From positions 1-26,370 of the forward strand of contig CAAGJR010000118.1 in NCBI GenBank assembly GCA_900770265.1: DNA of 26,370 bases, in the 5' to 3' direction. Each line of letters opens with the position of its first letter. Within the stretch, counting starts at the first letter, position 1. Of the stretch, positions 14,866-20,963 are shown one piece after another. This stretch comes from an uncultured Acidaminococcus sp. (GTDB lineage Bacteria; Bacillota; Negativicutes; Acidaminococcales; Acidaminococcaceae). Both the position numbers and the translations under genes were made by a program. The notes beneath the pieces are model-generated. The model had not been told where the DNA came from. It saw only the letters and a list, made by a program, of their open reading frames with translations, and made no database searches.

Positions 14866-15621
14866 ATGTTCAAGAAAATCGTATTGTGCTGCTGCCTGCT
14901 GGCCCTGCTGGTGGCCGGCTGCGGCAAAGAAACCAATAAAGCGGAAAACATCCAGGTGGCTTCCTACCCGGGCTGGGTGGAAATCAAGGCCGGGGACCAG
15001 GCCAGTTTTGCCGTGCCTCCGGAAATGATCCTGCAGAGCCAGGAGACCCGGGATGAACTGCTGAAGGCACCGGATCTGGATCCCCTGCTGAAGGTCTGGC
15101 TGCAGGCGGACCAGGAAGTGGTGAAGAGCCCCGGCTGTGTCATCGTCCAGAGCGGCAAGCTGGACCCCATCCCCTGGGATACCGCGGACGAAAAGCCGGT
15201 ATGGGTGGAATTCAAGACCATGGGCAGCCCCGAGAAACTGCCGAAATATGGGCAGAATCTGGGCTTGAAGGGCAATGAGATCCAGGATTTCGGCAATATC
15301 ACCCAGAAGAGCCTGGAGGGGATGTATAACAAGATGCTGCCGGAGGGGTATGCCCTGAAGTTCTCCAACTGGCAGCCCATGAAGAGCACCATCGTGAACG
15401 GGGTGGAGAATCTCCACACGTCCTTTGATATGGAAGTGCTGAAGAACGGGAACCATCTGATCACGTTCCATGCGGAAAGGTGGACCCTGTTCAACCGGGA
15501 CCGGATCCATACGCTGATGGTGGTATGGAACAAGGCGGACAACGGGTACTGGAACGCTGACGAACACAAGCTGACGAACATCATCAACACGCTGAAGATT
15601 ACGCCCAGCAAGGCGAAATAA
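14866..15621 (+). CDS. Putative lipoprotein, possible PsbP/DcrB-like fold
   Basis: I start at ATG 14866, giving 251 residues (MFKKIVLCCCLLALLVAGCG); an in-frame start at 14806 lies inside the terminator and masks the signal peptide. The N-terminus is a lipoprotein signal with lipobox LVAGC and lipidated Cys19. The mature protein has no recognised catalytic motif. The opening WVEIKAGDQASFAVPPEM and the ending LTNIINTLKI resemble the strand and final helix of PsbP/DcrB/Mog1-like domains, which is only an impression. GAAAGGCGGG serves as binding site. The next gene starts 15 bases on, so they are probably co-transcribed. The function is unknown. Confidence 0.8.
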   Translation: MFKKIVLCCCLLALLVAGCGKETNKAENIQVASYPGWVEIKAGDQASFAVPPEMILQSQETRDELLKAPDLDPLLKVWLQADQEVVKSPGCVIVQSGKLDPIPWDTADEKPVWVEFKTMGSPEKLPKYGQNLGLKGNEIQDFGNITQKSLEGMYNKMLPEGYALKFSNWQPMKSTIVNGVENLHTSFDMEVLKNGNHLITFHAERWTLFNRDRIHTLMVVWNKADNGYWNADEHKLTNIINTLKITPSKAK

Positions 15622-15636
15622 AAAGGAGTTGATTGT

Positions 15637-16512
15637 ATGAAAAAGATCCAGGACATTGGATTCATCGGTACGGGCATCATGGGGAAATCCATGCTGCGGA
15701 ACCTGGGAAAGGCCGGCTATACCATGCACTGCTATGCCCGCCATCCTCAGAAAGTGGAAGACCTGAAAGCAGAAGGCGTGGCCATCCATCCGTCCATTGC
15801 CGACCTGGCGAAAGCCTGCCAGTGCATCATCACCATCGTGGGCTTTCCCAGGGATGTGGAGGAAGTGTATTTTGCACCGGGCGCTCTGATGGAAAGCGCG
15901 GCACCGGGGACCATCCTGATCGACATGACCACCACCAGCCCCACGCTGGCCCAGAAGCTGTATGCAGAAGGGACGAAACGGGGCTTCCACGTGCTGGATG
16001 CCCCTGTGACGGGCGGCGACACCGGTGCAAAGAACGGCACCCTGTCCATCCTGGTGGGCGGTGACAAGGCCGATTTCGAGGCCCTGCAGCCTGTTTTCAA
16101 AGGCATGGGCACCAACATCAACTACATGGGCGGCGCCGGTATGGGCCAGCACGCCAAGATGGCCAACCAGATCATGATCGCCGGGGCCATGTCCGGAGTG
16201 TGCGAAGCCTTGAACTACGCCAAAGCCAACGGCCTGGATCTGGAGACCCTGCTGAAGGCCGTTTCCACCGGGGCGGCCGGCAGTGCCCAGCTGAATGCCT
16301 TCGGGCCCAAGATGATCAAAGGGGACTTCGCTCCCGGGTTCTTCCTGAAGCACTTCATCAAGGATATGGGCCTGGCGGAAGAAGAAGCCGAAAAGAAGGG
16401 CCTGGACCTGCCGGTGCTGCAGCAGGTGCTGAAGGAATACCGGGAACTGGAAAAAGAAGGCAAGGGGGACCTGGGGACCCAGGCACTGTATACGTATTAT
16501 CAGAAGAAATAA
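15637..16512 (+). CDS. Beta-hydroxyacid dehydrogenase (3-hydroxyisobutyrate dehydrogenase / tartronate semialdehyde reductase family)
   Basis: This 291-residue enzyme has the full family layout. The Rossmann motif GFIGTGIMG is at residues 8-16, the substrate-binding DAPVTGG at 121-127 and the catalytic Lys174 in GQHAKMANQ. An all-alpha C-terminal dimerisation domain follows. Such enzymes oxidise or reduce beta-hydroxyacids with NAD(P). The positively charged CYARHPQK stretch after the second beta strand suggests NADP(H), an inference. The substrate cannot be read from sequence: 3-hydroxyisobutyrate, tartronate semialdehyde, and succinic-semialdehyde-type reductases are all possible. AAAGGAG precedes the ATG. 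It follows the lipoprotein gene closely and ends at a terminator. Confidence 0.92.
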   Translation: MKKIQDIGFIGTGIMGKSMLRNLGKAGYTMHCYARHPQKVEDLKAEGVAIHPSIADLAKACQCIITIVGFPRDVEEVYFAPGALMESAAPGTILIDMTTTSPTLAQKLYAEGTKRGFHVLDAPVTGGDTGAKNGTLSILVGGDKADFEALQPVFKGMGTNINYMGGAGMGQHAKMANQIMIAGAMSGVCEALNYAKANGLDLETLLKAVSTGAAGSAQLNAFGPKMIKGDFAPGFFLKHFIKDMGLAEEEAEKKGLDLPVLQQVLKEYRELEKEGKGDLGTQALYTYYQKK

Positions 16513-16515
16513 AAG

Positions 16516-16548
16516 AAGGCGCTGTGAAAAAATCACAGCGTCTTTTTT
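16516..16548 (+). terminator. Intrinsic terminator after the dehydrogenase
   Basis: Stem 16516-16527 pairs with 16533-16544 (core CGCTGTGA / TCACAGCG) around an AAAAA loop, and a run of T spans 16543-16548. It starts 4 bases after the dehydrogenase stop. Confidence 0.93.
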
Positions 16549-16550
16549 AT

Positions 16551-16597
16551 GTCAGTAGTCAGTGGTCAGTGGTCGAAGGAAGCCAGCTGACGCTGGC
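16551..16597. repeat. Heptamer tandem repeat plus hairpin, possible dispersed intergenic repeat
   Basis: Three consecutive 7-base units occupy 16551-16571 (GTCAGTA, GTCAGTG, GTCAGTG), followed by a partial GTC at 16572-16574. Seven bases later a perfect 6-bp hairpin spans 16582-16597 (GCCAGC, TGAC loop, GCTGGC). This fills the gap between the convergent dehydrogenase and iclR-type genes. The hairpin has no T-run on either exit side, so it is not a standard terminator. Similar GTCAGTGG arrays are, from memory, common between genes in Firmicutes genomes, but I could not check copy number. Confidence 0.6.
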
Positions 16598-16602
16598 AAA
16601 AA

Positions 16603-17358
16603 CTATACCTCCAACATCTGGCTTTTCTGTTCCAGGCGTCGTACGGTTTCGGCCAGGCCCTGCTGGAGGATGGGGTAGCCGATTTTCTGCAGCCGTTCTA
16701 TGGGGCCGGAGATGCTGAGTACGAACAGCTTCTCTTTCAGGTGCAGGGGCATGGCGATGGCGGCCACGCCCTGGTCCACTTCCCCTTCGGAGACACAGGA
16801 TCCGTCCCGCAGGATCTGCAGCAGCTGGTTCTTCAGCAGCCGCTGTTTCGTCCGGTCCTCCGGATAGAGTTCCTCGATGATGGTGTCCCGCAGTTCTTCA
16901 GGCTGGGCGGCCAGCAGGGTCTTGCCGGAGGCACCGATCTGCAAGGGGACGATATAGCCCCGCTCGCCGGCAATGCCCAGCCGATGGCGGCTCTTGGCCA
17001 GATCCACACAGATGCCTGTATGGCCCAGCAGCACGGACAATACCACGGTTTCGTTGAACTGTTCCGCCAGCCGGTGCATCTCTTCGCTCAGCAGATCCCG
17101 GGACGTGTTGTGGACGGAAACGGCGGAAGCCACCAGCAGGATGCCGGTACCCAGGCAGTAGCGCCCGGTCCGGGGGGACTGGCGGATCCAGCCGGCGTAC
17201 TGCAGGGTGCGCAGCAGGCGGTAGACGGTGGTCTTGTGCAGGTCCAGGGCCTTGCTGATTTCTGTGAGGCTCAGGGATTCTCTGCGCTGGGAGGCATACA
17301 GCTCCAGGATGCGGGTGGCGTGCAGGACGGAATGGACCAGGGGAGTGGTTTCGGCCAT
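16603..17358 (-). CDS. IclR-family transcriptional regulator
   Basis: I start at ATG 17356-17358 on the minus strand, giving 251 residues (MAETTPLVHSVLHATRILEL); AAAGGAG is 8 bases upstream. A start 14 codons earlier is in frame but lacks a good binding site. The winged helix-turn-helix occupies about residues 29-58 (LSLTEISKALDLHKTTVYRL). The C-terminal effector domain has the IclR pattern HTGICVDLAKSRHRLGI and GASGKTLLA. IclR proteins bind small carboxylic acids or related effectors and usually repress an adjacent catabolic or transport unit. The gene diverges from the ureohydrolase, so that unit is the probable target. Confidence 0.93.
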   Translation of the reverse strand: MAETTPLVHSVLHATRILELYASQRRESLSLTEISKALDLHKTTVYRLLRTLQYAGWIRQSPRTGRYCLGTGILLVASAVSVHNTSRDLLSEEMHRLAEQFNETVVLSVLLGHTGICVDLAKSRHRLGIAGERGYIVPLQIGASGKTLLAAQPEELRDTIIEELYPEDRTKQRLLKNQLLQILRDGSCVSEGEVDQGVAAIAMPLHLKEKLFVLSISGPIERLQKIGYPILQQGLAETVRRLEQKSQMLEV

Positions 17359-17398
17359 AGTGAGGGCTCCTTTCTCGGGACAACTCTTTTTCGCCTCC

Positions 17399-17428
17399 AT
17401 TATAGGAAAGCCTTACCAGCGGCGTCAA
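17399..17428 (-). promoter_or_regulatory. Promoter of the IclR-type gene
   Basis: On the minus strand TTGACG (plus 17423-17428), an 18-base spacer and a perfect TATAAT (plus 17399-17404) make a sigma-70/A promoter 41 bases before the regulator start. The -10 is embedded in TTCCTATAATGG, which recurs exactly on the other strand at the ureohydrolase promoter. A second TATAAT on the minus strand at plus 17442-17447 has no clear -35. Confidence 0.8.
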
Positions 17429-17459
17429 GGAAGTTTGTTTCATTATAGTGTACGAATTG

Positions 17460-17479
17460 CGAAATGGTGTCCGATTTCG
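17460..17479. promoter_or_regulatory. Candidate operator palindrome upstream of the ureohydrolase -35
   Basis: CGAAAT at 17460-17465 and ATTTCG at 17474-17479 form a perfect 6-bp inverted repeat separated by 8 bases. It ends immediately before the -35 box at 17480. Its place between divergent regulator and target genes suggests a binding site for the IclR-type protein, but a binding specificity cannot be proven from one site. Confidence 0.45.
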
Positions 17480-17508
17480 TTGACTTCTCCGGGTGGGCTT
17501 CCTATAAT
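17480..17508 (+). promoter_or_regulatory. Promoter of the ureohydrolase-ECF unit
   Basis: TTGACT at 17480-17485, a 17-base spacer and a perfect TATAAT at 17503-17508 form a near-consensus sigma-70/A promoter. The ureohydrolase ATG lies 49 bases after the -10. The strength of this promoter fits control by a repressor. Confidence 0.88.
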
Positions 17509-17557
17509 GGGGCCATACATGGAAAACACAGTTTCTGGAAAGTAAGGAGAGAAACGT

Positions 17558-18523
17558 ATGGATAACTTCAGCCTGCAAAAACCTTTGAATATGGCCCCTA
17601 CGGGCATTGCCACCTTTGCCAAGAGCGAACTGGCCACGGACATCTACCACCTGAATGCGGACATCGCCGTCATCGGCGCTCCCTTCGACCTGGCCATCCA
17701 GGGACGGACGGGCTGCCGTCTGGGGCCCCGGGGCATCCGGCTGGGTTCTACCCGGTTCAGCTACAAAAAGGGCGGCACCTATGATTCTGAACGGAAAGAA
17801 TTCTATATGGACACGGACAAATGGAAAGTGGTGGACTGCGGCGATGTGGACTACATCCCCGGTGACCTGCTGAGTACCATGGCCAACCTGCGGGAAGCCG
17901 TGAAGATCATCCAGTCCCAGAATGTGATGCCGGTGGTGCTGGGCGGCGACTGCGGCGTGGATTTCCCCATGCTCCAGGGTATGGACGGCGCGGGCGATTT
18001 TGACATCATCCACATCGATGCCCATCTGGACTGGACGAAACCCCTGGACGGGCAGAAATATTTCAACGGCTCTCCCATGCGGAACGCAGCCGGCCTGCCC
18101 TATGTGGGCCGGATCCTGCACCTGGGCATTCGGGGCATCGGCAGCAGCGGCCCGGAAGACTTTGCAGAAGCCCGGGAACACGGGGACGGGATCTATTCCG
18201 TGCGGGACGTGCGGAGAAAGGGCATCGACGCCATCCTGGATGAATTCCAGCCGGCGAAGAAAGCGGTGCTGTGCTTCGACATCGACGCCATGGATGCGGT
18301 CTATGCACCGGCCACCGGCTCTCCCATGTTCGGGGGCTTCAATTATGACGATGCCATCGATATGCTGGAGGCCATCGCCCGCCATACGGAACTGGTGGGG
18401 ATGGTCATGACGGAAGTGGCCCCTCCCTTTGACGATGTGGGCGGGACCACCGGCTATCTGGCAGCCCGGCTGATTTCCGACATGCTGGGCTTTGCCACGA
18501 AAGCCAGAGAAGCGAAGGACTGA
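17558..18523 (+). CDS. Ureohydrolase (agmatinase/arginase) family protein with Cys at a metal-ligand position
   Basis: This 321-residue protein is an agmatinase/arginase-type ureohydrolase. These are dinuclear Mn enzymes that release urea from guanidino compounds. Visible motifs are GRTGCRLGPRGIR at 49-61, DAHLD at 154-158, DIDAMDAVYAPATG at 241-254 and Glu286 in EVAPPF. The normally invariant GGDH motif reads GGDC at 129-132: Cys132 replaces the His that binds the first Mn, and the codon is clearly TGC at 17951-17953. The family DP after the second acidic motif is also DA. From memory, DcsB, a hydroxyarginine hydrolase of cycloserine synthesis, also has Cys at this site. The substrate is therefore uncertain; agmatine, guanidinobutyrate, hydroxyguanidines and others remain open. 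AAGGAGAG precedes the ATG. It is followed after 6 bases by an ECF transporter S component. Confidence 0.9.
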   Translation: MDNFSLQKPLNMAPTGIATFAKSELATDIYHLNADIAVIGAPFDLAIQGRTGCRLGPRGIRLGSTRFSYKKGGTYDSERKEFYMDTDKWKVVDCGDVDYIPGDLLSTMANLREAVKIIQSQNVMPVVLGGDCGVDFPMLQGMDGAGDFDIIHIDAHLDWTKPLDGQKYFNGSPMRNAAGLPYVGRILHLGIRGIGSSGPEDFAEAREHGDGIYSVRDVRRKGIDAILDEFQPAKKAVLCFDIDAMDAVYAPATGSPMFGGFNYDDAIDMLEAIARHTELVGMVMTEVAPPFDDVGGTTGYLAARLISDMLGFATKAREAKD

Positions 18524-18529
18524 CCCGTG

Positions 18530-19042
18530 ATGGGGGCGAACCGGAGGCGGCCCGGGCAGTGGATCACCATGATCGGGTTCTGTGTGGCCATGGAGGTGAT
18601 CCTGGCCCGGTTCCTGTCCCTCCATACCTGGAACCTGAAAATCGGGTTCAGCTTCCTGCCGGTGGTGGCGGCGGCTTACTGGGGCGGTCCTGTGGCTGGG
18701 GGTCTGACAGGCGCCCTGGGGGATCTGATCGGGGCCCTGCTGTTCCCGGTGGGGGCCTATTTCCCCGGGTTCACCCTGTCGGCGTTCCTGGACGGGGCTG
18801 TTTACGGAGCCGTCTTCCGTAAGGGAATCGATAAAAAAAGAATCCTGCTGGCGGTATTGGTTGTCCAGCTGGGCATCAGCCTGCTGCTGAATACGTTCTG
18901 GCTGACGGTGCTGTTCCAGGTCTCCTGGCAAGACCTGGTGGCCCTGCGGCTGTTCCAGTGCGGCAGCGGAATCGTAATCAAATTTTTACTGCTGAGCCTG
19001 GTCCTGCCGGTGCTGCAGCGGCATCTGCCAAAAAGGGCATAA
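18530..19042 (+). CDS. ECF transporter S component, folate (FolT-like) family
   Basis: The 170-residue membrane protein has about six hydrophobic segments. It shows the folate-family pattern: RFLSLHTWNLKIGFSFLPVV, then GGPVAGGLTGALGDLIGALLFP and GAYFPGFTLSAFLDGAVYG, followed by NTFWLTVLF. S components bind a vitamin with high affinity and share an EcfA-EcfA'-EcfT energising module encoded elsewhere; none is in this window. GTG at 18527 and ATG at 18530 are both possible starts; AAGGA at 18515-18519 fits either. Only 6 bases separate it from the ureohydrolase, so it is co-transcribed. The ligand could be folate or another compound related to the ureohydrolase substrate. Confidence 0.85.
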   Translation: MGANRRRPGQWITMIGFCVAMEVILARFLSLHTWNLKIGFSFLPVVAAAYWGGPVAGGLTGALGDLIGALLFPVGAYFPGFTLSAFLDGAVYGAVFRKGIDKKRILLAVLVVQLGISLLLNTFWLTVLFQVSWQDLVALRLFQCGSGIVIKFLLLSLVLPVLQRHLPKRA

Positions 19043-19083
19043 AAAATCAGGTATCGCATGGGGGTGCGATACCTGATTTTTTT
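19041..19083. terminator. Bidirectional terminator between convergent genes
   Basis: A perfect 18-bp stem pairs 19041-19058 with 19065-19082 around a 6-base G-rich loop. A-run and T-run arms give a T-tail on both strands. It serves the ECF S component on the plus strand and the radical SAM gene on the minus strand. Its arms overlap both stop codons. Confidence 0.95.
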
Positions 19084-20491
19084 AATCCGCGCCTAAGGGA
19101 AGTTCTTCTTCCTCTTCTTTTTTCTTATCTTCGATTTCCTTCCACAGCTTGTCAGCTACCGGCTTCCAGGCCTTGGCATAGGCTTCGCAGTTGCCGCACA
19201 GGGTATCCACGCTTTCCGGAGATTCCAGATCGGTGGAATGGGCGCCACAGCGATGGACCATGGCCTTCAGGTCCTGCGGATTTTCCAGCATGGGGCAGGG
19301 CCGCAGATGGTTCTGGTTAAAGGGCTGTCCTTTGGCGTATTCCTGGAACAGGGGCTGTTTCAGGCAGGTCAGCAGATCGTCCCTGTTGATGTTGGCACTG
19401 GAATAGTGGATGAATACGCAGGGTTCCACATCCCCGGCCGGATTGATGTGGCAGTAGTTCCGGCCGCCGGCGATGCAGCCGCCGATGAACTGGCCGTCGT
19501 TCTGGAAGTCGATGGGGAACAGGGCGATGGGGTTGTCGCTGGAACGGATGTCCCGGATCCGGCGGACCATGTACGCCCGCTGTTCCGGCGTGGGCAGCAG
19601 ATCCAGAGAAGCGGCGTTGCCCACGGGCATGTAGTGGAAGAACCAGCTGTACCATACGCCGTGGTCCACCAGCATCTGCAGGAACTTGTCGCTGGTGACG
19701 GTGGAGATGTTCTTGCTGGTGTAGCAGATGGAGGTGCCGAAGAAGATGCCATGTTTCTTCAGCAGGTCCATGGCGTGCATGACTTTATCGAAATCACCGG
19801 CGCCCCGGCGGCTGTCATTCACTTCTTTATAGCCTTCGATGCTCAGGGAGAAGCTCAGGTTCCCCACGTCGGTGACCTGGTTGCAGAAGTTTTCATCGAT
19901 CAGCGTACCGTTGGTGAAAGCATGGAATTCGCAGTCCGGATGGGCCCGGCACAGGCGCAGGATGTCGGCCTTGCGCACCAGGGGCTCGCCGCCGGTCATC
20001 ATGAACGTGTGGACGCCCAGTGCCTTGCCCTGGGTAACGATCTTGTCCATGGTCTCATAGGACAGGTTCAGGGTATGGCCGTATTCGGCGGCCCAGCAGC
20101 CGATGCAGTGCATATTGCAGGCACTGGTGGGGTCGAACAGGATGGTCCAGGGAATGTTGCAGTGGTATTTTTCCTTGCAGGCCTTCCGGGTCTTCAATCC
20201 GTAGAACCCGGATTCGAACCCCAGGTCCATGATGCCCTTCTTCAGGATGTTGGGGTTCAGGGTATCGAGACCCCGTTCCACGAACTTCCACCATTTGCCC
20301 CCCTGCTGGATCAGGTCCCGGGCGCCCTCAAAGGAGCTCTTCTCGAAAAATCCCCCGAAGAATTTCTCCATTACATAGGAAAGACGGAGCAGGGATTTTT
20401 TCCGCTCCTCCGGGTCCTTTACCGACAATACATGGTCGACGATGACTTCGACCGCTTTCCGTTCAGCATCATGGGTCAGTTTGTTCACCAT
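19082..20491 (-). CDS. Radical SAM protein with Cys-rich (SPASM-like) C-terminal region
   Basis: The 469-residue enzyme carries the radical SAM cluster motif CNMHCIGC (C125, C129, C132) and TGGEP at 166-170, which contacts S-adenosylmethionine. A Cys-rich C-terminal part (C339, C347, C358, C399, C415, C432, C435) suggests one or two auxiliary iron-sulfur clusters, as in SPASM proteins. An N-terminal helical region of about 110 residues precedes the core. The protein belongs to a broad MoaA/SkfB-like group, and I recall similar 'CIGCWAAEYG' proteins across Clostridia with no assigned reaction. The tail is Lys/Glu-rich. AAGGAG lies 10 bases before the ATG. No peptide substrate gene is adjacent. 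Confidence 0.9.
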   Translation of the reverse strand: MVNKLTHDAERKAVEVIVDHVLSVKDPEERKKSLLRLSYVMEKFFGGFFEKSSFEGARDLIQQGGKWWKFVERGLDTLNPNILKKGIMDLGFESGFYGLKTRKACKEKYHCNIPWTILFDPTSACNMHCIGCWAAEYGHTLNLSYETMDKIVTQGKALGVHTFMMTGGEPLVRKADILRLCRAHPDCEFHAFTNGTLIDENFCNQVTDVGNLSFSLSIEGYKEVNDSRRGAGDFDKVMHAMDLLKKHGIFFGTSICYTSKNISTVTSDKFLQMLVDHGVWYSWFFHYMPVGNAASLDLLPTPEQRAYMVRRIRDIRSSDNPIALFPIDFQNDGQFIGGCIAGGRNYCHINPAGDVEPCVFIHYSSANINRDDLLTCLKQPLFQEYAKGQPFNQNHLRPCPMLENPQDLKAMVHRCGAHSTDLESPESVDTLCGNCEAYAKAWKPVADKLWKEIEDKKKEEEEELPLGAD

Positions 20492-20531
20492 GATCCCTCA
20501 TCTCCTTCATCATAATCCTTGTACAGTACCC

Positions 20532-20559
20532 ATTATAGCGGGTAAAAATTAAAAGTCAA
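20532..20559 (-). promoter_or_regulatory. Promoter of the radical SAM gene
   Basis: On the minus strand TTGACT (plus 20554-20559), a 16-base spacer and a perfect TATAAT (plus 20532-20537) lie 41 bases before the start codon. Two copies of AATTAATT at plus 20567-20574 and 20579-20586 lie just upstream of the -35 and could act as an AT-rich UP element or operator. Confidence 0.85.
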
Positions 20560-20566
20560 AAGGACA

Positions 20567-20586
20567 AATTAATTTCACAATTAATT
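20567..20586. repeat. Two AATTAATT palindromes upstream of the radical SAM promoter
   Basis: AATTAATT occurs at 20567-20574 and again at 20579-20586, with 4 bases between. Each copy is its own inverted repeat. The site sits between the azlD terminator and the radical SAM -35 box. It may be a regulator site or simply AT-rich DNA. Confidence 0.4.
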
Positions 20587-20594
20587 AGTTCGAT

Positions 20595-20632
20595 AAAAAA
20601 GAAAGTGTAACACGATGTTACACTTTCTTTTT
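20595..20632 (-). terminator. Intrinsic terminator after azlD
   Basis: A perfect 17-bp stem pairs 20596-20612 with 20616-20632 around a 3-base loop. On the minus strand it ends in a run of T (plus A-run 20595-20600). The azlD stop codon (20631-20633) lies inside the first arm. Confidence 0.95.
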
Positions 20633-20963
20633 ATAACAGATATTCCAGCAGAGCGAAAACGCCGCCACCGGCCACCACGGCAACCCCCAGGGATTTGGTC
20701 TTCAGGACCAGCGGGGTGATCAGCAGCGTGGTCAGCAGCGGGATGTTGCTCAAAGACAGGTTCACGTGGCCCTGGGTCAGGAAAATGTCGGGAAAGACCA
20801 GGGCACCAAAGATGGCCGGCGGGACGAAATTCAGCCAGACCTTGAACCAGTGGGGAATGGGATGCTTCTTGATGATGGCCATGGGGATCACCCGGGGCAG
20901 GAAGCCCGTCAGGGCCATGATCAGCACCACGGTCAGGACATACGTCTGGTTCATCTGGGTCAT
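20631..20963 (-). CDS. azlD: Branched-chain amino acid exporter subunit AzlD
   Basis: This 110-residue membrane protein has about four hydrophobic helices and the AzlD pattern ALTGFLPRVIPMAIIKK near the N-terminus and NFVPPAIFGALVFPDIF in the centre. AzlD is the small subunit of the AzlCD (YgaZH-type) exporter, which moves valine, leucine, isoleucine and sometimes methionine or analogues out of the cell. Its start overlaps the azlC stop by 4 bases, the normal arrangement. It ends in a terminator. Confidence 0.92.
   Translation of the reverse strand: MTQMNQTYVLTVVLIMALTGFLPRVIPMAIIKKHPIPHWFKVWLNFVPPAIFGALVFPDIFLTQGHVNLSLSNIPLLTTLLITPLVLKTKSLGVAVVAGGGVFALLEYLL

Noticed and set aside
14752..16536. 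594-codon minus-strand open frame over the lipoprotein and dehydrogenase
   Set aside because: Antisense to two well-supported genes and crossing two terminators; composition is low-complexity Gln/Leu/His-rich, typical of antisense shadows in GC-rich DNA.
16582..16597. Hairpin read as terminator of the IclR-type gene
   Set aside because: On the minus strand the T-run precedes rather than follows the stem, so it lacks the needed T-tail.
16898..18931. 677-codon minus-strand open frame over the IclR-type gene, ureohydrolase and ECF S gene
   Set aside because: It is in another frame of real genes and spans two promoters; the product is rich in Pro, Gln, His and Arg with no domain.
19238..20515. 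425-codon plus-strand open frame opposite the radical SAM gene
   Set aside because: The minus-strand protein has clear radical SAM motifs and a promoter; the plus frame has none.
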